In this document: piece after piece, positions 1-7,620 of the stretch
Numbering within the stretch: position 1 is the stretch's first letter
How the letters are laid out: every line of letters begins with the position of its first letter
From: DATCRE01 sp964235605
Lineage (GTDB): Bacteria > Bacteroidota > Bacteroidia > Cytophagales > Cyclobacteriaceae
NCBI GenBank assembly: GCA_964235605.1
Contig: CAXSCR010000083.1
Coordinates: 1-14,045 of the forward strand
Length of the DNA: 14,045 nt
Reading direction: 5' to 3'
Made by a program: the position numbers and the translations under genes
Notes under the pieces: model-generated
Databases searched by the model: none
The model's input: the letters and a program-made list of their open reading frames with translations, nothing else
Told to the model about the DNA's origin: nothing

Positions 1-80
1 TGATTCAGGCATTCAAAAACCAACTCCTCCTCGCGGCTTAACCCGAACTCAGGTTCATAATAATACCTTAGTTCTACCTT
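1..80 (-). pseudogene. Possible 5' fragment of an unidentified gene running off the left edge
   Basis: On the minus strand the frame from 80 down to 1 is open and reads like protein (KVELRYYYEPEFG, then LSREEELVFECLN). It follows an in-frame TGA at 83-81 and has no ATG. An ATG does lie at 84-82 but is one base out of frame: removing one G from the GG at 77-78 would join it to the open frame. I do not recognise the family; the LSREEE stretch weakly recalls LuxR-type HTH starts but is too short to call. It could be a decayed gene, a sequence error or chance. Confidence 0.2.
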
Positions 81-115
81 TCATCTTGTGTTATCGTTTG
101 CGATAATTAAGATGA
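81..115. repeat. Imperfect inverted repeat (long hairpin)
   Basis: TCATCTT (81-87) pairs with AAGATGA (109-115). Inside it TTATCG (91-96) pairs with CGATAA (101-106) around a TTTG loop, giving 13 pairs with one small internal loop. Neither side has a clear T-run, so it is not a textbook terminator. It lies about 120 bases past the stop of the exoprotein fragment, and its left arm covers the only ATG that could start the fragment at the left edge. Confidence 0.5.
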
Positions 116-163
116 CTTTAAGATTTCTGAATGACTTTCGAAGTATTCAGACTTTTAGCAAAT

Positions 164-183
164 CTACCGGTCTTAGCCGGTAG
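164..183 (-). terminator. Weak hairpin downstream of the T9SS-tail fragment
   Basis: CTACCGG (164-170) and CCGGTAG (177-183) form a perfect 7-base GC-rich stem with a 6-base loop, about 55 bases beyond the stop codon of the minus-strand exoprotein. There is no clear U-tract on the minus strand, so termination here is only a possibility. Confidence 0.3.
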
Positions 184-237
184 TAATTTAATTAAGTGTA
201 ATTGATTCTTGCCTTAGTTATGTGTACAAGTGCCGCG

Positions 238-876
238 CTATTCTTTCAAAAATTTGGTTCTGATCTGTACCCTGCCTTGTTGAATGATAAGGAAGTATAG
301 ACCATTACTTAATGATGATATATCAATAACATGGTTTTCATTCTTCCTGAGACTAAGCGCGCCTATATCAATTGCTGTACCTTTGTTATTTATGATATGT
401 GCCCTGGCCGGCCCATCAATAATGAATTGTGATGAAAACGTTAAGTGATCTTTCGCGGGTATGGGATAAACTAATATTTTTTCTTTGCTTTCCCGCTCTA
501 CACTCCTAGTACGCGAACTTGCTGTGCTGGGTGAAGTGGTTGTGAAATTGTAGGTCCGGTCTGTCCATTCACCTTGTGCGGCATCTTGCTGATATAACAA
601 AGTCCACAGCGTATTATCGTTCGAGCCTTCAAACCTGAACGAATTCAAACCATGCCACGTACTCTTTTGAATCCTTATTCCCGTAGGGTTTAATAGTGCG
701 TTACCAAGATCCAATAGCGTATAATGCGGCGTAGTACTTCCTAGCCAAATTCCATTTTCGTCAGTGGCTACACCATCGAACGCTCTGTAGCTTATTTCAC
801 CTCCGCTTCCAGACACAACCATTCCCGATGAATTATTTGAACTCATATTAATATCTGGATATTGATTAGCTCCCAC
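238..876 (-). pseudogene. Detached C-terminal part of the G8 exoprotein: F5/8-type-C domain and T9SS sorting tail
   Basis: This is the 3' piece of the gene at 894-3953, separated by a one-base frameshift. The nominal GTG start at 876 is not a real start. The frame is open up to 897 and reads VVELDWLV just before it, which continues the upstream YRYLRYTVLSTNGNF as expected for a coagulation factor 5/8 (discoidin-like) carbohydrate-binding domain. Residues 1 to about 112 are that domain (AFDG, WLGS, SFRFEGSNDN, W). From about residue 132 comes a type A T9SS C-terminal domain (VYPIPAKDHLTF, then ISSLSNGLYFLII and the Lys-rich end KFLKE), which in Bacteroidota directs export through the type IX system and is usually cleaved at the cell surface. 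If the frameshift is real, the upstream product loses its export tail; if it is a sequence error, the whole protein is about 1238 residues. Confidence 0.75.
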
Positions 877-893
877 CAGCCAATCAAGTTCGA

Positions 894-3800
894 CTACTTA
901 AAATTGCCATTGGTAGAAAGTACGGTATAGCGAAGGTATCTATATGCAGGGTTTGGCGTAACCTGTTTTATTACGCGCATGCTGTTTATATTGAATGCGC
1001 CCGCTTTAATATTTATCCGCATTACCTGCTGCCCCGCATTTAACGTTATGGGTCGCGAAACAGTTGCCCATGTTTGCCAACCACCTGTGGGTACAATCGT
1101 AAAGTCTGCCGTGGTTTTATTACCATTACTAAAAGCAATTTCAAATAGTCCGCCGGAGTTTACGGCCGCCACTCTTGCTTCAATAGTATATGTGCCCGCT
1201 GTTTGAACATTAACCGTATATTCCGTCCATTCATTATTTTGAATCCATGCCACGTTATAACCACCCTCTATGCAAGATTCGATGTCTACACCTTCATTTA
1301 TCCTAATGATTCCACCATGATTGGCATTATCCGCGTCGTGGTAAGCAACACCTTCACCTCCGGTATCAAAATTTTCGGTCTCAATAATGCCCGGTAAATT
1401 TAAAGGTGATCCACTGACAGGATTTTGTATCGTCGCCGTGTTGATAATATATTCTCCTGTCGTAGTTGTACTGTTAACCATTCCACTTTTAAATGCAAAG
1501 GCCCGTAATGTAGTTGTGTTACCAATTGAAACCGATCCGCTACTGCCATTTATAAGAGTTCCTGTAGCAGCAGAAGGTGCGCTACCGTCAGTGGTATACC
1601 GGATTTGTGCCAATGGTGTGGTGGTACTTATAGTAATATTTTGCGCGGCAGTATAAGTGCCAGGTGTAGGTGAAAAAACAGGTGTAACTACAGATTGTGG
1701 GGCATTGGGGTCTATTGTATAATACCCATTTCTTATCCGGCTGTATTGACCATCTTTTACTGCAACTGCAATTAATTTTTGTGTTGAGTTTATTGTTATA
1801 GGTCCATTATACTTCTTCCATTTTCCTGACTTAAGTTGGTACTCCAGGGTTGCCCGTATCCCTGCGGGCTCACCTGGAACTTGCACCCATCCAGTAGATC
1901 CAATTACATAATATATTCTTGCATCCGGTATACTTGTAATGGTAACCGCTTGCGTATTCGCATACGTACCAGCCACAGGTGAAAAGGATGGGAACGGAAT
2001 TATAGCAGCTTCGTTAACAATGTTTTGTACTAACTGTGGTCCGCTGAATGCACCATCAGGACAATTATGATCAATTGGAGCACCAATAACTTCCCACTTA
2101 CTCATGGCCACTGCTTCGCCTCTCTCATCATTATTGGCGTTTTCAAAGTTATGAATTGCCTGTTGATGATTTCTTACAACTAAATTTATTGCTCTGTCGG
2201 CGCTTCTTGTTTCTAAAGGATATATGTGGTCGATAAGATTAAATGCTTGAATGGCATACCTTCCATGCCAAATCTCTCCAAGATTATCATTGTCTCTTAA
2301 AATTTTACAATTTTTAAAAGTAAAATTTCTATAATATTCTATAAGTATAGATGCGATACCTTGTGCGTTAAGTATAGTGAAATTTTCAATTACTGAATTG
2401 GTTGGGCCTTCTCCATTTATCTCTACATCAATACCAATCATACCAAAATAGCAGCTATAGGCAGTATTATTTTTATGGCTCATAATGGGTAATTCTCCTG
2501 CATATATCGATCCTTTCCCTGATGTAATTTCTGGATCAAGTAAAAATTCAGTCTTAACTTCACGATTGGGTATATTACCCAGTGTTGATCTTGAGAACCA
2601 GGTAAAGCCACCATCTCTACACCCACTCGCTACATTATCTTCTACAATTACATTTCCGCCCTGAAACCAAAAACCGTGACCCGTATGCGCCATGTCATGA
2701 TTTGCTATTTCTTTAATTGATTGTGTGCTTCCACCCATCGCTCGCATGGCAATGTTTCTTCTAAAGGCACCACGTTCTCCACCGTTTTCAGTTACAAAGT
2801 GAGCGCCAATGGCATTATAGGAAACGTTGTCTTCAAACACAACATAACTATCATGATTTACAAATCCCCAACCTGGTGTATTTTCAACAACACAACCTTG
2901 TACGTAGGCAGGAGATATGCCTGATGTTTGATGACCGGTACGGTGAAAATGAAGTGCATATTTTCCCCTTGGGTTATTGCCGGTAGGTTCAGCCGCATCT
3001 TTGCTATCAGTCACTACTATATCTTTTCTGGTTCTGCCCAGGTCGTAAAACCCCGCCCATCTTACATCTACATTTGGACTATGCATAAACATAATATGTC
3101 CCTTGCGACTATGATCTGTGGTATTTGCAGAACGGTATTTAATATTTCTTGTTGTGTTAGCTATGTAAGGGAATAGGCCCCATTGTGCAAAATCTACTTT
3201 TCTTTTAAATTGAAGACCACTGTTGAAAGTGATGGTTGAACCTAATATGGAAGTTATTATTTTTATTTCATCCTGTGGCGAGTCTCCTGCACCTAAACGC
3301 ATTCCTGTGATAGCAACCTTGTCACCCACTTTCCAGTCGGTAGGTATGCTGGCCAATGTTGCACTTGTTGCCCCCACACTTAACGCATGATTGGTTTTAA
3401 GAAAAGGTGTTACCTGCGATCCACAAATCGTAACTTTGCCGTGTGAAAGCAAGCCTCGTGCAATCTTCAATCGGTCTGTGAGTGCACCATTATCTGAAAA
3501 AGTAATAACTGAAGTAAAGTTTTTAGGTAAGGGGTCGACATGCGTACCCTGTTGATATTCACCGGTAGGTGTAACGACGATAGTTTCAACTGTTAATTCT
3601 GTGTTTTGATTTGTGGCAAATTGTAATTTACCATCAACTCTTATCCATAGCAGATCCGCTGTACTCGTAGTATTGTAGATGACCGCAATGCCCTGTGGAA
3701 TTACAACTCGTGCTCCATTTCCTGGTATAGTTCCTGTACTCCATGTTAAAGGGTCATTCCAATTACCAGTGGTAACAGCATTATGAGTTCCCTGATTAAC

Positions 3801-3953
3801 CGGTACAAGATCCAACATAGCCATGTGCTCATCTGATTTAACAGGATCGTCAGGATGCTGGGCCATACTTTCTATTGACAAAAGACTAAATAGAAATAGC
3901 AATAGCACGTGTTGAATAGGTATTTGAGTGATGGTTTTAGTATTTTCTTGCAT
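894..3953 (-). CDS. G8-domain (CEMIP-like) secreted multidomain protein, frameshifted before its C-terminus
   Basis: Large exported protein likely to bind or cut extracellular polysaccharide. I choose the ATG at 3953: it begins a clean signal peptide (hydrophobic LLLFLFSLLS, cut after SMA), whereas the frame extends 30 hydrophilic codons further to 4043. Numbering from that ATG: G8 domain about 64-185 (NWNDPLTWSTGTIPG); a right-handed beta-helix-like region about 285-550 rich in histidine and asparagine (YALHFH at 332-337, NHDMAHTGHGFWF at 418-430), resembling animal CEMIP/TMEM2 and fibrocystin-like proteins; two chitobiase/hexosaminidase C-terminal-type domains about 657-746 and 758-836 (FSPVAGTY, FSPTPGTY, RYTTDGSAPS); CBM6 about 852-996 (IETENFD, WIQNNEWTEYTV); then the start of an F5/8-type-C domain. 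It stops at TAG 894-896, and the domain continues in the -1 frame. CEMIP and TMEM2 are linked to hyaluronan breakdown, but the bacterial substrate is unknown. Confidence 0.8.
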   Translation of the reverse strand: MQENTKTITQIPIQHVLLLFLFSLLSIESMAQHPDDPVKSDEHMAMLDLVPVNQGTHNAVTTGNWNDPLTWSTGTIPGNGARVVIPQGIAVIYNTTSTADLLWIRVDGKLQFATNQNTELTVETIVVTPTGEYQQGTHVDPLPKNFTSVITFSDNGALTDRLKIARGLLSHGKVTICGSQVTPFLKTNHALSVGATSATLASIPTDWKVGDKVAITGMRLGAGDSPQDEIKIITSILGSTITFNSGLQFKRKVDFAQWGLFPYIANTTRNIKYRSANTTDHSRKGHIMFMHSPNVDVRWAGFYDLGRTRKDIVVTDSKDAAEPTGNNPRGKYALHFHRTGHQTSGISPAYVQGCVVENTPGWGFVNHDSYVVFEDNVSYNAIGAHFVTENGGERGAFRRNIAMRAMGGSTQSIKEIANHDMAHTGHGFWFQGGNVIVEDNVASGCRDGGFTWFSRSTLGNIPNREVKTEFLLDPEITSGKGSIYAGELPIMSHKNNTAYSCYFGMIGIDVEINGEGPTNSVIENFTILNAQGIASILIEYYRNFTFKNCKILRDNDNLGEIWHGRYAIQAFNLIDHIYPLETRSADRAINLVVRNHQQAIHNFENANNDERGEAVAMSKWEVIGAPIDHNCPDGAFSGPQLVQNIVNEAAIIPFPSFSPVAGTYANTQAVTITSIPDARIYYVIGSTGWVQVPGEPAGIRATLEYQLKSGKWKKYNGPITINSTQKLIAVAVKDGQYSRIRNGYYTIDPNAPQSVVTPVFSPTPGTYTAAQNITISTTTPLAQIRYTTDGSAPSAATGTLINGSSGSVSIGNTTTLRAFAFKSGMVNSTTTTGEYIINTATIQNPVSGSPLNLPGIIETENFDTGGEGVAYHDADNANHGGIIRINEGVDIESCIEGGYNVAWIQNNEWTEYTVNVQTAGTYTIEARVAAVNSGGLFEIAFSNGNKTTADFTIVPTGGWQTWATVSRPITLNAGQQVMRINIKAGAFNINSMRVIKQVTPNPAYRYLRYTVLSTNGNFK

Positions 3954-4440
3954 GGTATTTAAGCTTAATGAAAGATAGTGTGTTGTAGAAAGCGAATGTT
4001 CAAAATTTTGATCTGGTGTTGAAATAGCTATTTGAAATAACAAATTGTACTGTCAATAATTCTGATAATGATATATTATTAGAAACCTGTTTTTTCGGGT
4101 ATGAGTAATTTTTACAGATGTTTATTATATGGTTTTTTTCCAACCTAATAAGATCCATAATATCAAGGGTTCAAGGGTAAAATTGCTATCTGTACGTTGC
4201 TTATGGAATTGACTTATTGATAACAATGTCATTCGTTAATAATAATTCTCTTATGATAATTGATTGTTTCAATGCCTAGTATGGAAGCGTTCAGTGCCTG
4301 AATCTTTTTAAATGGCGATTCCGAGAAGTTCAACTATTCTGTATGGTAATGAACTTGTGTCTCGTGACAAGTATTTTAACACAAAACGTAATTTCAGAAA
4401 CTTAATCTGTCTCTAAATAGTTTGGATATATAAAGTGATT

Positions 4441-4461
4441 AAGTAAATATTATATTTACTT
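4441..4461. repeat. Perfect AT-rich palindrome
   Basis: AAGTAAATA (4441-4449) and TATTTACTT (4453-4461) match perfectly around a 3-base centre. It lies inside the repeat-bounded segment, about 75 bases past the stop of the minus-strand HTH gene. Regulator site or RNA hairpin; no T-run follows on either strand. Confidence 0.5.
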
Positions 4462-4490
4462 GGGAATATGCAGTAGGGGCAAGGTTTAGC

Positions 4491-4520
4491 TATGGAAACG
4501 TTGGTGTCAACGCTTCCATA
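4491..4520 (-). terminator. Hairpin downstream of the 68-residue HTH gene
   Basis: Arms TATGGAA-A-CGTTG (4491-4503) and CAACG-C-TTCCATA (4508-4520) pair over 12 positions with one A/C mismatch and a 4-base loop. It starts 16 bases past the stop of the minus-strand gene at 4536. No T-run follows, so it may serve as a site or RNA stabiliser rather than an intrinsic terminator. Confidence 0.35.
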
Positions 4521-4535
4521 TACTTTGAGAGAGGG

Positions 4536-4742
4536 TTATTTATTTTCTTTTTTTCTATATTTTCTTTTTAAGTCTTCCTTGCTAATTAAAAGTCCTGAAA
4601 ATATTTTCTGGATGTTATAATTATCGCCTCGTTGCTGTTTGATAACCAATTGAACGTTTTTCGGGGAACATCCAGCAATGTCAGCAACTAGATAATAATC
4701 CTTCGGGGAAGCTTCTATTGATATTGTTTCATAACTTTTCAT
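4536..4742 (-). CDS. Small helix-turn-helix-like protein, divergent from a second regulator
   Basis: A 68-residue protein with an ATG start. Residues about 14-38 (KDYYLVADIAGCSPKNVQLV) look like a DNA-binding helix-turn-helix of the small Bacteroidota type, where an 'ADIAGCS' first helix leads to a recognition helix; the tail is strongly basic (KRKYRKKENK). No membrane or signal segment is present. It is transcribed away from the HTH gene at 4829 with an 86-base spacer holding two inverted repeats, the arrangement of a mutually repressing regulator pair. No function is known to me; a Cro- or excisionase-like role is inference from size and position. Confidence 0.6.
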   Translation of the reverse strand: MKSYETISIEASPKDYYLVADIAGCSPKNVQLVIKQQRGDNYNIQKIFSGLLISKEDLKRKYRKKENK

Positions 4743-4750
4743 AATTTTAA

Positions 4751-4769
4751 TGTTCCATTTTCGGGAACA
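4751..4769. promoter_or_regulatory. Inverted repeat, candidate operator 1
   Basis: TGTTCC (4751-4756) and GGAACA (4764-4769) are perfect 6-base arms around 7 bases, beginning 8 bases upstream of the ATG of the minus-strand HTH gene. That is close enough for a bound repressor to block its transcription or translation start. Typical of a dimeric HTH repressor site; binding is inferred. Confidence 0.5.
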
Positions 4770-4792
4770 CCAATAATCAAATTGCTTATTGG
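4770..4792. promoter_or_regulatory. Inverted repeat, candidate operator 2
   Basis: CCAATAA (4770-4776) and TTATTGG (4786-4792) are perfect 7-base arms around 9 bases, directly next to candidate operator 1 and midway between the divergent starts. The arm sequence differs from that of operator 1, so two different proteins may bind, possibly one for each regulator. Confidence 0.5.
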
Positions 4793-4828
4793 TAGTGTAA
4801 AAATATAAAGCAAATAGTTAATTAGCAA

Positions 4829-5254
4829 GTGACTCAATTTAAACAAAGTGAAATATCTGTCCGTTTTCTAGAAGTTTTTGAGGAATTAATCCGGCTTAAT
4901 TTAGTGGTAAACATGAAGCAATTCTGTAATCGACTAACTTACTTGCCTCAATCGATGAGTCAAATTAGAACTGGAAAACGAGATGTTACGATTGATTTAA
5001 TCGTTAAGATATACCATGCCTTCAGAGGTAATCCTGTCTACATACTACTGGGGTATGAAAGTAAGATTCTTAAATCAGGTGTTTTGCCCACTGTGCCAGA
5101 AGATGTCATTGATGTGGCAAGTAACAATGATGCAAGCAAGATTATTAAAAAGTTAGAGGAGTTAGTGGAATCAAAGAATGAAAATATCGATCTACTAAAA
5201 AAAGAAGTGGAGCGGTTGGGAATTGAGCTTGAGAGAAGAGTAAGGGAGATTTGA
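4829..5254 (+). CDS. XRE-like HTH repressor-type protein with C-terminal coiled coil
   Basis: A 141-residue cytoplasmic protein. Residues about 10-76 form an XRE-like DNA-binding domain: VRFLEVFEELIR, then KQFCNRLTYLPQSMSQIRTGKRDVT, where SMSQIRTGKRDVT is the usual recognition-helix and turn pattern, ending in NPVYILLG as in many Bacteroidota phage-repressor-like proteins. A linker follows, then a charged heptad-rich helix about 103-140 (IIKKLEELVESKNENIDLL) likely to dimerise. The start is GTG at 4829, just after an in-frame TAG; the next ATG (codon 29) would cut the domain. Divergent from the 68-residue HTH gene, with two inverted repeats between, so autoregulation is likely. No phage structural or integrase genes are near. 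Confidence 0.7.
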   Translation: MTQFKQSEISVRFLEVFEELIRLNLVVNMKQFCNRLTYLPQSMSQIRTGKRDVTIDLIVKIYHAFRGNPVYILLGYESKILKSGVLPTVPEDVIDVASNNDASKIIKKLEELVESKNENIDLLKKEVERLGIELERRVREI

Positions 5255-5520
5255 AATTAGGCAATTCCTAATGAATTAAGATTATATCCTCATCTGTTAA
5301 TTCGGTTCTATGCTGAACACTTTTATAACTATTTTATTATGTCGAAACAGTATAAGGAGGTTTCCTGGCGATTTGTAAGATTTAGGATATAAGAGTAGCA
5401 AGTATAACTTTTGTATAATTCTAATTTTATAATGCTTGTTGTATTAAAAGCAGTTTCTGTAAACTACTTTTAGGACGGAACTTTTGATTAGTGGAGGATA
5501 CTTATAGCAAAAAATTACAT
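5255..5520. other. Spacer after the HTH repressor gene, small hairpins only
   Basis: Two small inverted repeats are visible: ATTAGG (5256-5261) with CCTAAT (5267-5272) immediately after the stop, and TAAAAGCAGTTT (5445-5456) with AAACTACTTTTA (5461-5472), which carries one mismatch. Neither has a T-run. A 17-codon frame begins at ATG 5339 and is too short to call. Nothing else seen. Confidence 0.5.
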
Positions 5521-5526
5521 GTATAA

Positions 5527-5579
5527 AAACTGTCTCCATGCTGCCTATTAAGGCGGCAGGAAACAGTTTATTTTTTTTT
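5527..5579. terminator. Bidirectional intrinsic terminator
   Basis: AAACTGT (5527-5533) pairs with ACAGTTT (5563-5569), and inside it CTGCC (5541-5545) pairs with GGCAG (5555-5559). Nine Ts (5571-5579) follow on the plus strand, and on the minus strand the stem is followed by a run of five Ts. It sits 11 bases past the stop of the M13 peptidase gene, so it most directly ends that minus-strand transcript, and also stops anything coming from the HTH gene on the plus strand. Confidence 0.8.
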
Positions 5580-5589
5580 GGTTTATAGA

Positions 5590-7620
5590 CTACCAAATCT
5601 TCACTCTCTTATCAGGAGCGAGGTAGAGCGAATCACTGGGCTTAACATTGAAATCCGTATAGAACTGTGAAATGTTTCGCACCACACCGTTGATCCTAAA
5701 TTCCCTTGGAGAATGTGGATCAGTGCCGACTTGGGCTCTAAGTGCTTCTTCTCTTGATTTCCCCAGCCACACCTGGGCCCATCCAATCAAAACCCTTTGA
5801 GTGCCAGTAAGGCCGTCAAGCACGGGTGCTTCTTTTCCCTTTAAGCTGGCTTGATATGCTTTTAATGCAATGCTTAACCCACCCAGATCACCAATATTTT
5901 CACCTAAGGTAAATTCACCATTTACGCTAAGATTATCAAAGACTTTAAATTCATTGTATTGTGAAATTAAGGCATTGGTACGCTTAGTAAATTCTTCCTT
6001 GTCTTTTTCAGTCCACCAGTTACGCATTACACCCCGACCATCAAACGTACTACCTTGGTCATCGAAGCCATGTCCTATTTCGTGGCCAATTACTGCGCCT
6101 ATGCCACCATAGTTTACAGCATCCTCTACGTCCATATTAAAAAATGGTGGCTGAAGGATTGCAGCCGGAAAAACAATTTCATTTAAAGGCGGATTATAAT
6201 ACGCATTTACAGTTTGAGGTGTCATGCCCCATTCATCACGATCTACGGGTTTACCAAGCTTATCAATGTTGCGTTGATATTCGAATTCTGTAGCGCGCTT
6301 CATATTTTCGAATAGATGATTTTTAACAACTTTCAACTTTGAATAATCACGCCATTTATCAGGATAACCTATTTTCGGGGTAAACTTGCTTAATTTATCC
6401 AATGCTTGTTTTTTTGTATCCTGAGTCATCCAGTCAAGTTCTTTGATACTCGATTCATAGGCTTTCAAAAGGTTTTTTACGAGGCCGAGCATCCGCTCTT
6501 TGGCTTCTGGTGCAAAATGTTTTTTAACATATACCTTGCCGACTATTTCTCCAAGATTTCTATTCACTGCATCGACCGACCTGCGCCATTGTGGACGCTG
6601 CTCTTGCTGTCCATACAATACCTTGTTATAAAAACTAAAATTCTCCTTATCAAGCGTTGAATTTAAACTGGTTGACGATTCATGAATTACACTCCAGGTT
6701 AAATAGGTTTTCCACATCTCTAAAGGCGTAGACTTAATAATTGTGTTTAATGCTTTGGTGTAAGCTACCTGCGTTACCACAATACTATCTACGTTCTTAA
6801 TACCAACCTCTTTCAACAATACATCCCACTGGAAATCTTTAATCAAAGACGGCAAGTCTTTAATAGCGTATTTATTATATAACGCAACTATGTCTCGTGT
6901 CGCTTCTTTCTTCATCTGTTTGTCGGCAAGCTGTGTTTCAAAGGCCATGATTTTGACCGCTTTTTCTTTCGCTTGCGCTATTCCAACATGATTCAACATA
7001 TTTTCGATATGGAGAATATACTTGTCACGAATGTCTTTTGAGTTTTGATCATCAAGAAAGTAATATTCTCTGTCTGGCAAACCAAGTCCACCTTGCCAGG
7101 TGTAAAGCATATATTGTTTTGGATTCTTAAAATCTTCCATTACACCTAAACTGAATGGAAGCATATATCCAACTCTATTAGCATAGGCGAAATAGGATGC
7201 GAGGTCTTTTTCATTAGCAATGGCTTCTATTTTTTTAAACTCCGGTGCTAATGGGGCAAGACCTATGGAATCGCGTGCTTCAAGATCTATATGAGCGCTA
7301 TAAAAGTCTCCTATTTTTTGTTCATCAGACCCATCAGCGAAGTTGCCTTTAGCAGACTCTTCAATTATTAATTTTACATTTTCTTGGGCCTGGTCACCGA
7401 GCACTGACCATGAACCGTATGATGATTTATCAGATGGAATAGCTGTTCTCTTTATCCACGAGCCATTAACGAAAGCATCAAAATTATTTCCGGGGGTAAC
7501 GGTTGAGTCCATGTTCTCAAAGCTTATCCCAGATTTGAGTTCAGTTTTTTTTTCGGCATGCTTTCCACAAGCTAAAGCAATAAATGCCGTAACAATTACT
7601 GCAAAGTGATAAATTTTCAT
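5590..7620 (-). CDS. pepO: M13 family (PepO/neprilysin-like) zinc endopeptidase, lipoprotein
   Basis: A 676-residue metallopeptidase of usual family length that cuts oligopeptides. The start gives a lipoprotein signal with lipobox ALAC, so Cys18 would be lipidated and the enzyme anchored in an envelope membrane. The N-terminal M13 domain begins about residue 38 (MDSTVTPGNNFDAFVNGSW). Catalytic features in the C-terminal domain: substrate-backbone motif NAYYNPP (472-478), HEIGH at 513-517 (zinc ligands His513 and His517, catalytic Glu514), third ligand Glu574 in ENIGD with Asp578, and a late His636 in DPHSPREFR, corresponding to the transition-state histidine of neprilysin. It ends in VKIW, matching the conserved terminal Trp. 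It looks intact and functional. A single-gene unit: its own terminator lies 11 bases past the stop. The symbol is by family resemblance only. Confidence 0.93.
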   Translation of the reverse strand: MKIYHFAVIVTAFIALACGKHAEKKTELKSGISFENMDSTVTPGNNFDAFVNGSWIKRTAIPSDKSSYGSWSVLGDQAQENVKLIIEESAKGNFADGSDEQKIGDFYSAHIDLEARDSIGLAPLAPEFKKIEAIANEKDLASYFAYANRVGYMLPFSLGVMEDFKNPKQYMLYTWQGGLGLPDREYYFLDDQNSKDIRDKYILHIENMLNHVGIAQAKEKAVKIMAFETQLADKQMKKEATRDIVALYNKYAIKDLPSLIKDFQWDVLLKEVGIKNVDSIVVTQVAYTKALNTIIKSTPLEMWKTYLTWSVIHESSTSLNSTLDKENFSFYNKVLYGQQEQRPQWRRSVDAVNRNLGEIVGKVYVKKHFAPEAKERMLGLVKNLLKAYESSIKELDWMTQDTKKQALDKLSKFTPKIGYPDKWRDYSKLKVVKNHLFENMKRATEFEYQRNIDKLGKPVDRDEWGMTPQTVNAYYNPPLNEIVFPAAILQPPFFNMDVEDAVNYGGIGAVIGHEIGHGFDDQGSTFDGRGVMRNWWTEKDKEEFTKRTNALISQYNEFKVFDNLSVNGEFTLGENIGDLGGLSIALKAYQASLKGKEAPVLDGLTGTQRVLIGWAQVWLGKSREEALRAQVGTDPHSPREFRINGVVRNISQFYTDFNVKPSDSLYLAPDKRVKIW

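Larger units (their letters stand above)
4280..4520. repeat. Segment bounded by inverted copies of TATGGAAGCGTT
   Basis: TATGGAAGCGTT at 4280-4291 has its exact reverse complement at 4509-4520. A third, one-mismatch copy (TATGGAAACGTT, 4491-4502) points the same way as the first, so 4491-4520 is itself a 30-base hairpin. The ends could be read as TA-flanked terminal repeats of a roughly 237-base non-autonomous element, or as operator sites: TGGAAACGTT resembles half of a LacI-family palindrome with central CG. There is no proof for either. Confidence 0.5.
4044..4535. other. Intergenic, AT-rich, repeat-bearing; no gene seen
   Basis: Between the exoprotein and the small HTH gene. It should hold the exoprotein promoter, but I see no clean -33/-7 pair. 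It contains three copies of a 12-base motif (TATGGAAGCGTT or one-base variant) and a perfect palindrome, listed separately. A 34-codon frame at 4312-4416 (plus) has an ATG but no recognisable product and is not called. Confidence 0.6.

Noticed and set aside
894..910. Programmed -1 frameshift in the G8 gene
   Set aside because: The codons AAT TTT AAG TAG do not form an X XXY YYZ heptamer, and slipping on TTT gives an immediate TAA.
979..3176. Several plus-strand open frames opposite the G8 gene
   Set aside because: They lie antisense to a gene with clear domains, carry no motifs and look like shadows of its codon pattern.
3954..4043. Longer start of the G8 protein (30 more codons to 4043)
   Set aside because: The added residues are polar and would bury the signal peptide; the ATG at 3953 places the hydrophobic segment and SMA cleavage site normally.
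4312..4416. 34-codon plus-strand frame starting ATG in the repeat-rich spacer
   Set aside because: Very short, no recognisable motif, lies across a repeat-bounded segment; chance frames of this size are common.
5339..5392. 17-codon frame after the XRE-like gene, possible leader peptide
   Set aside because: No attenuator structure or downstream plus-strand gene to regulate.
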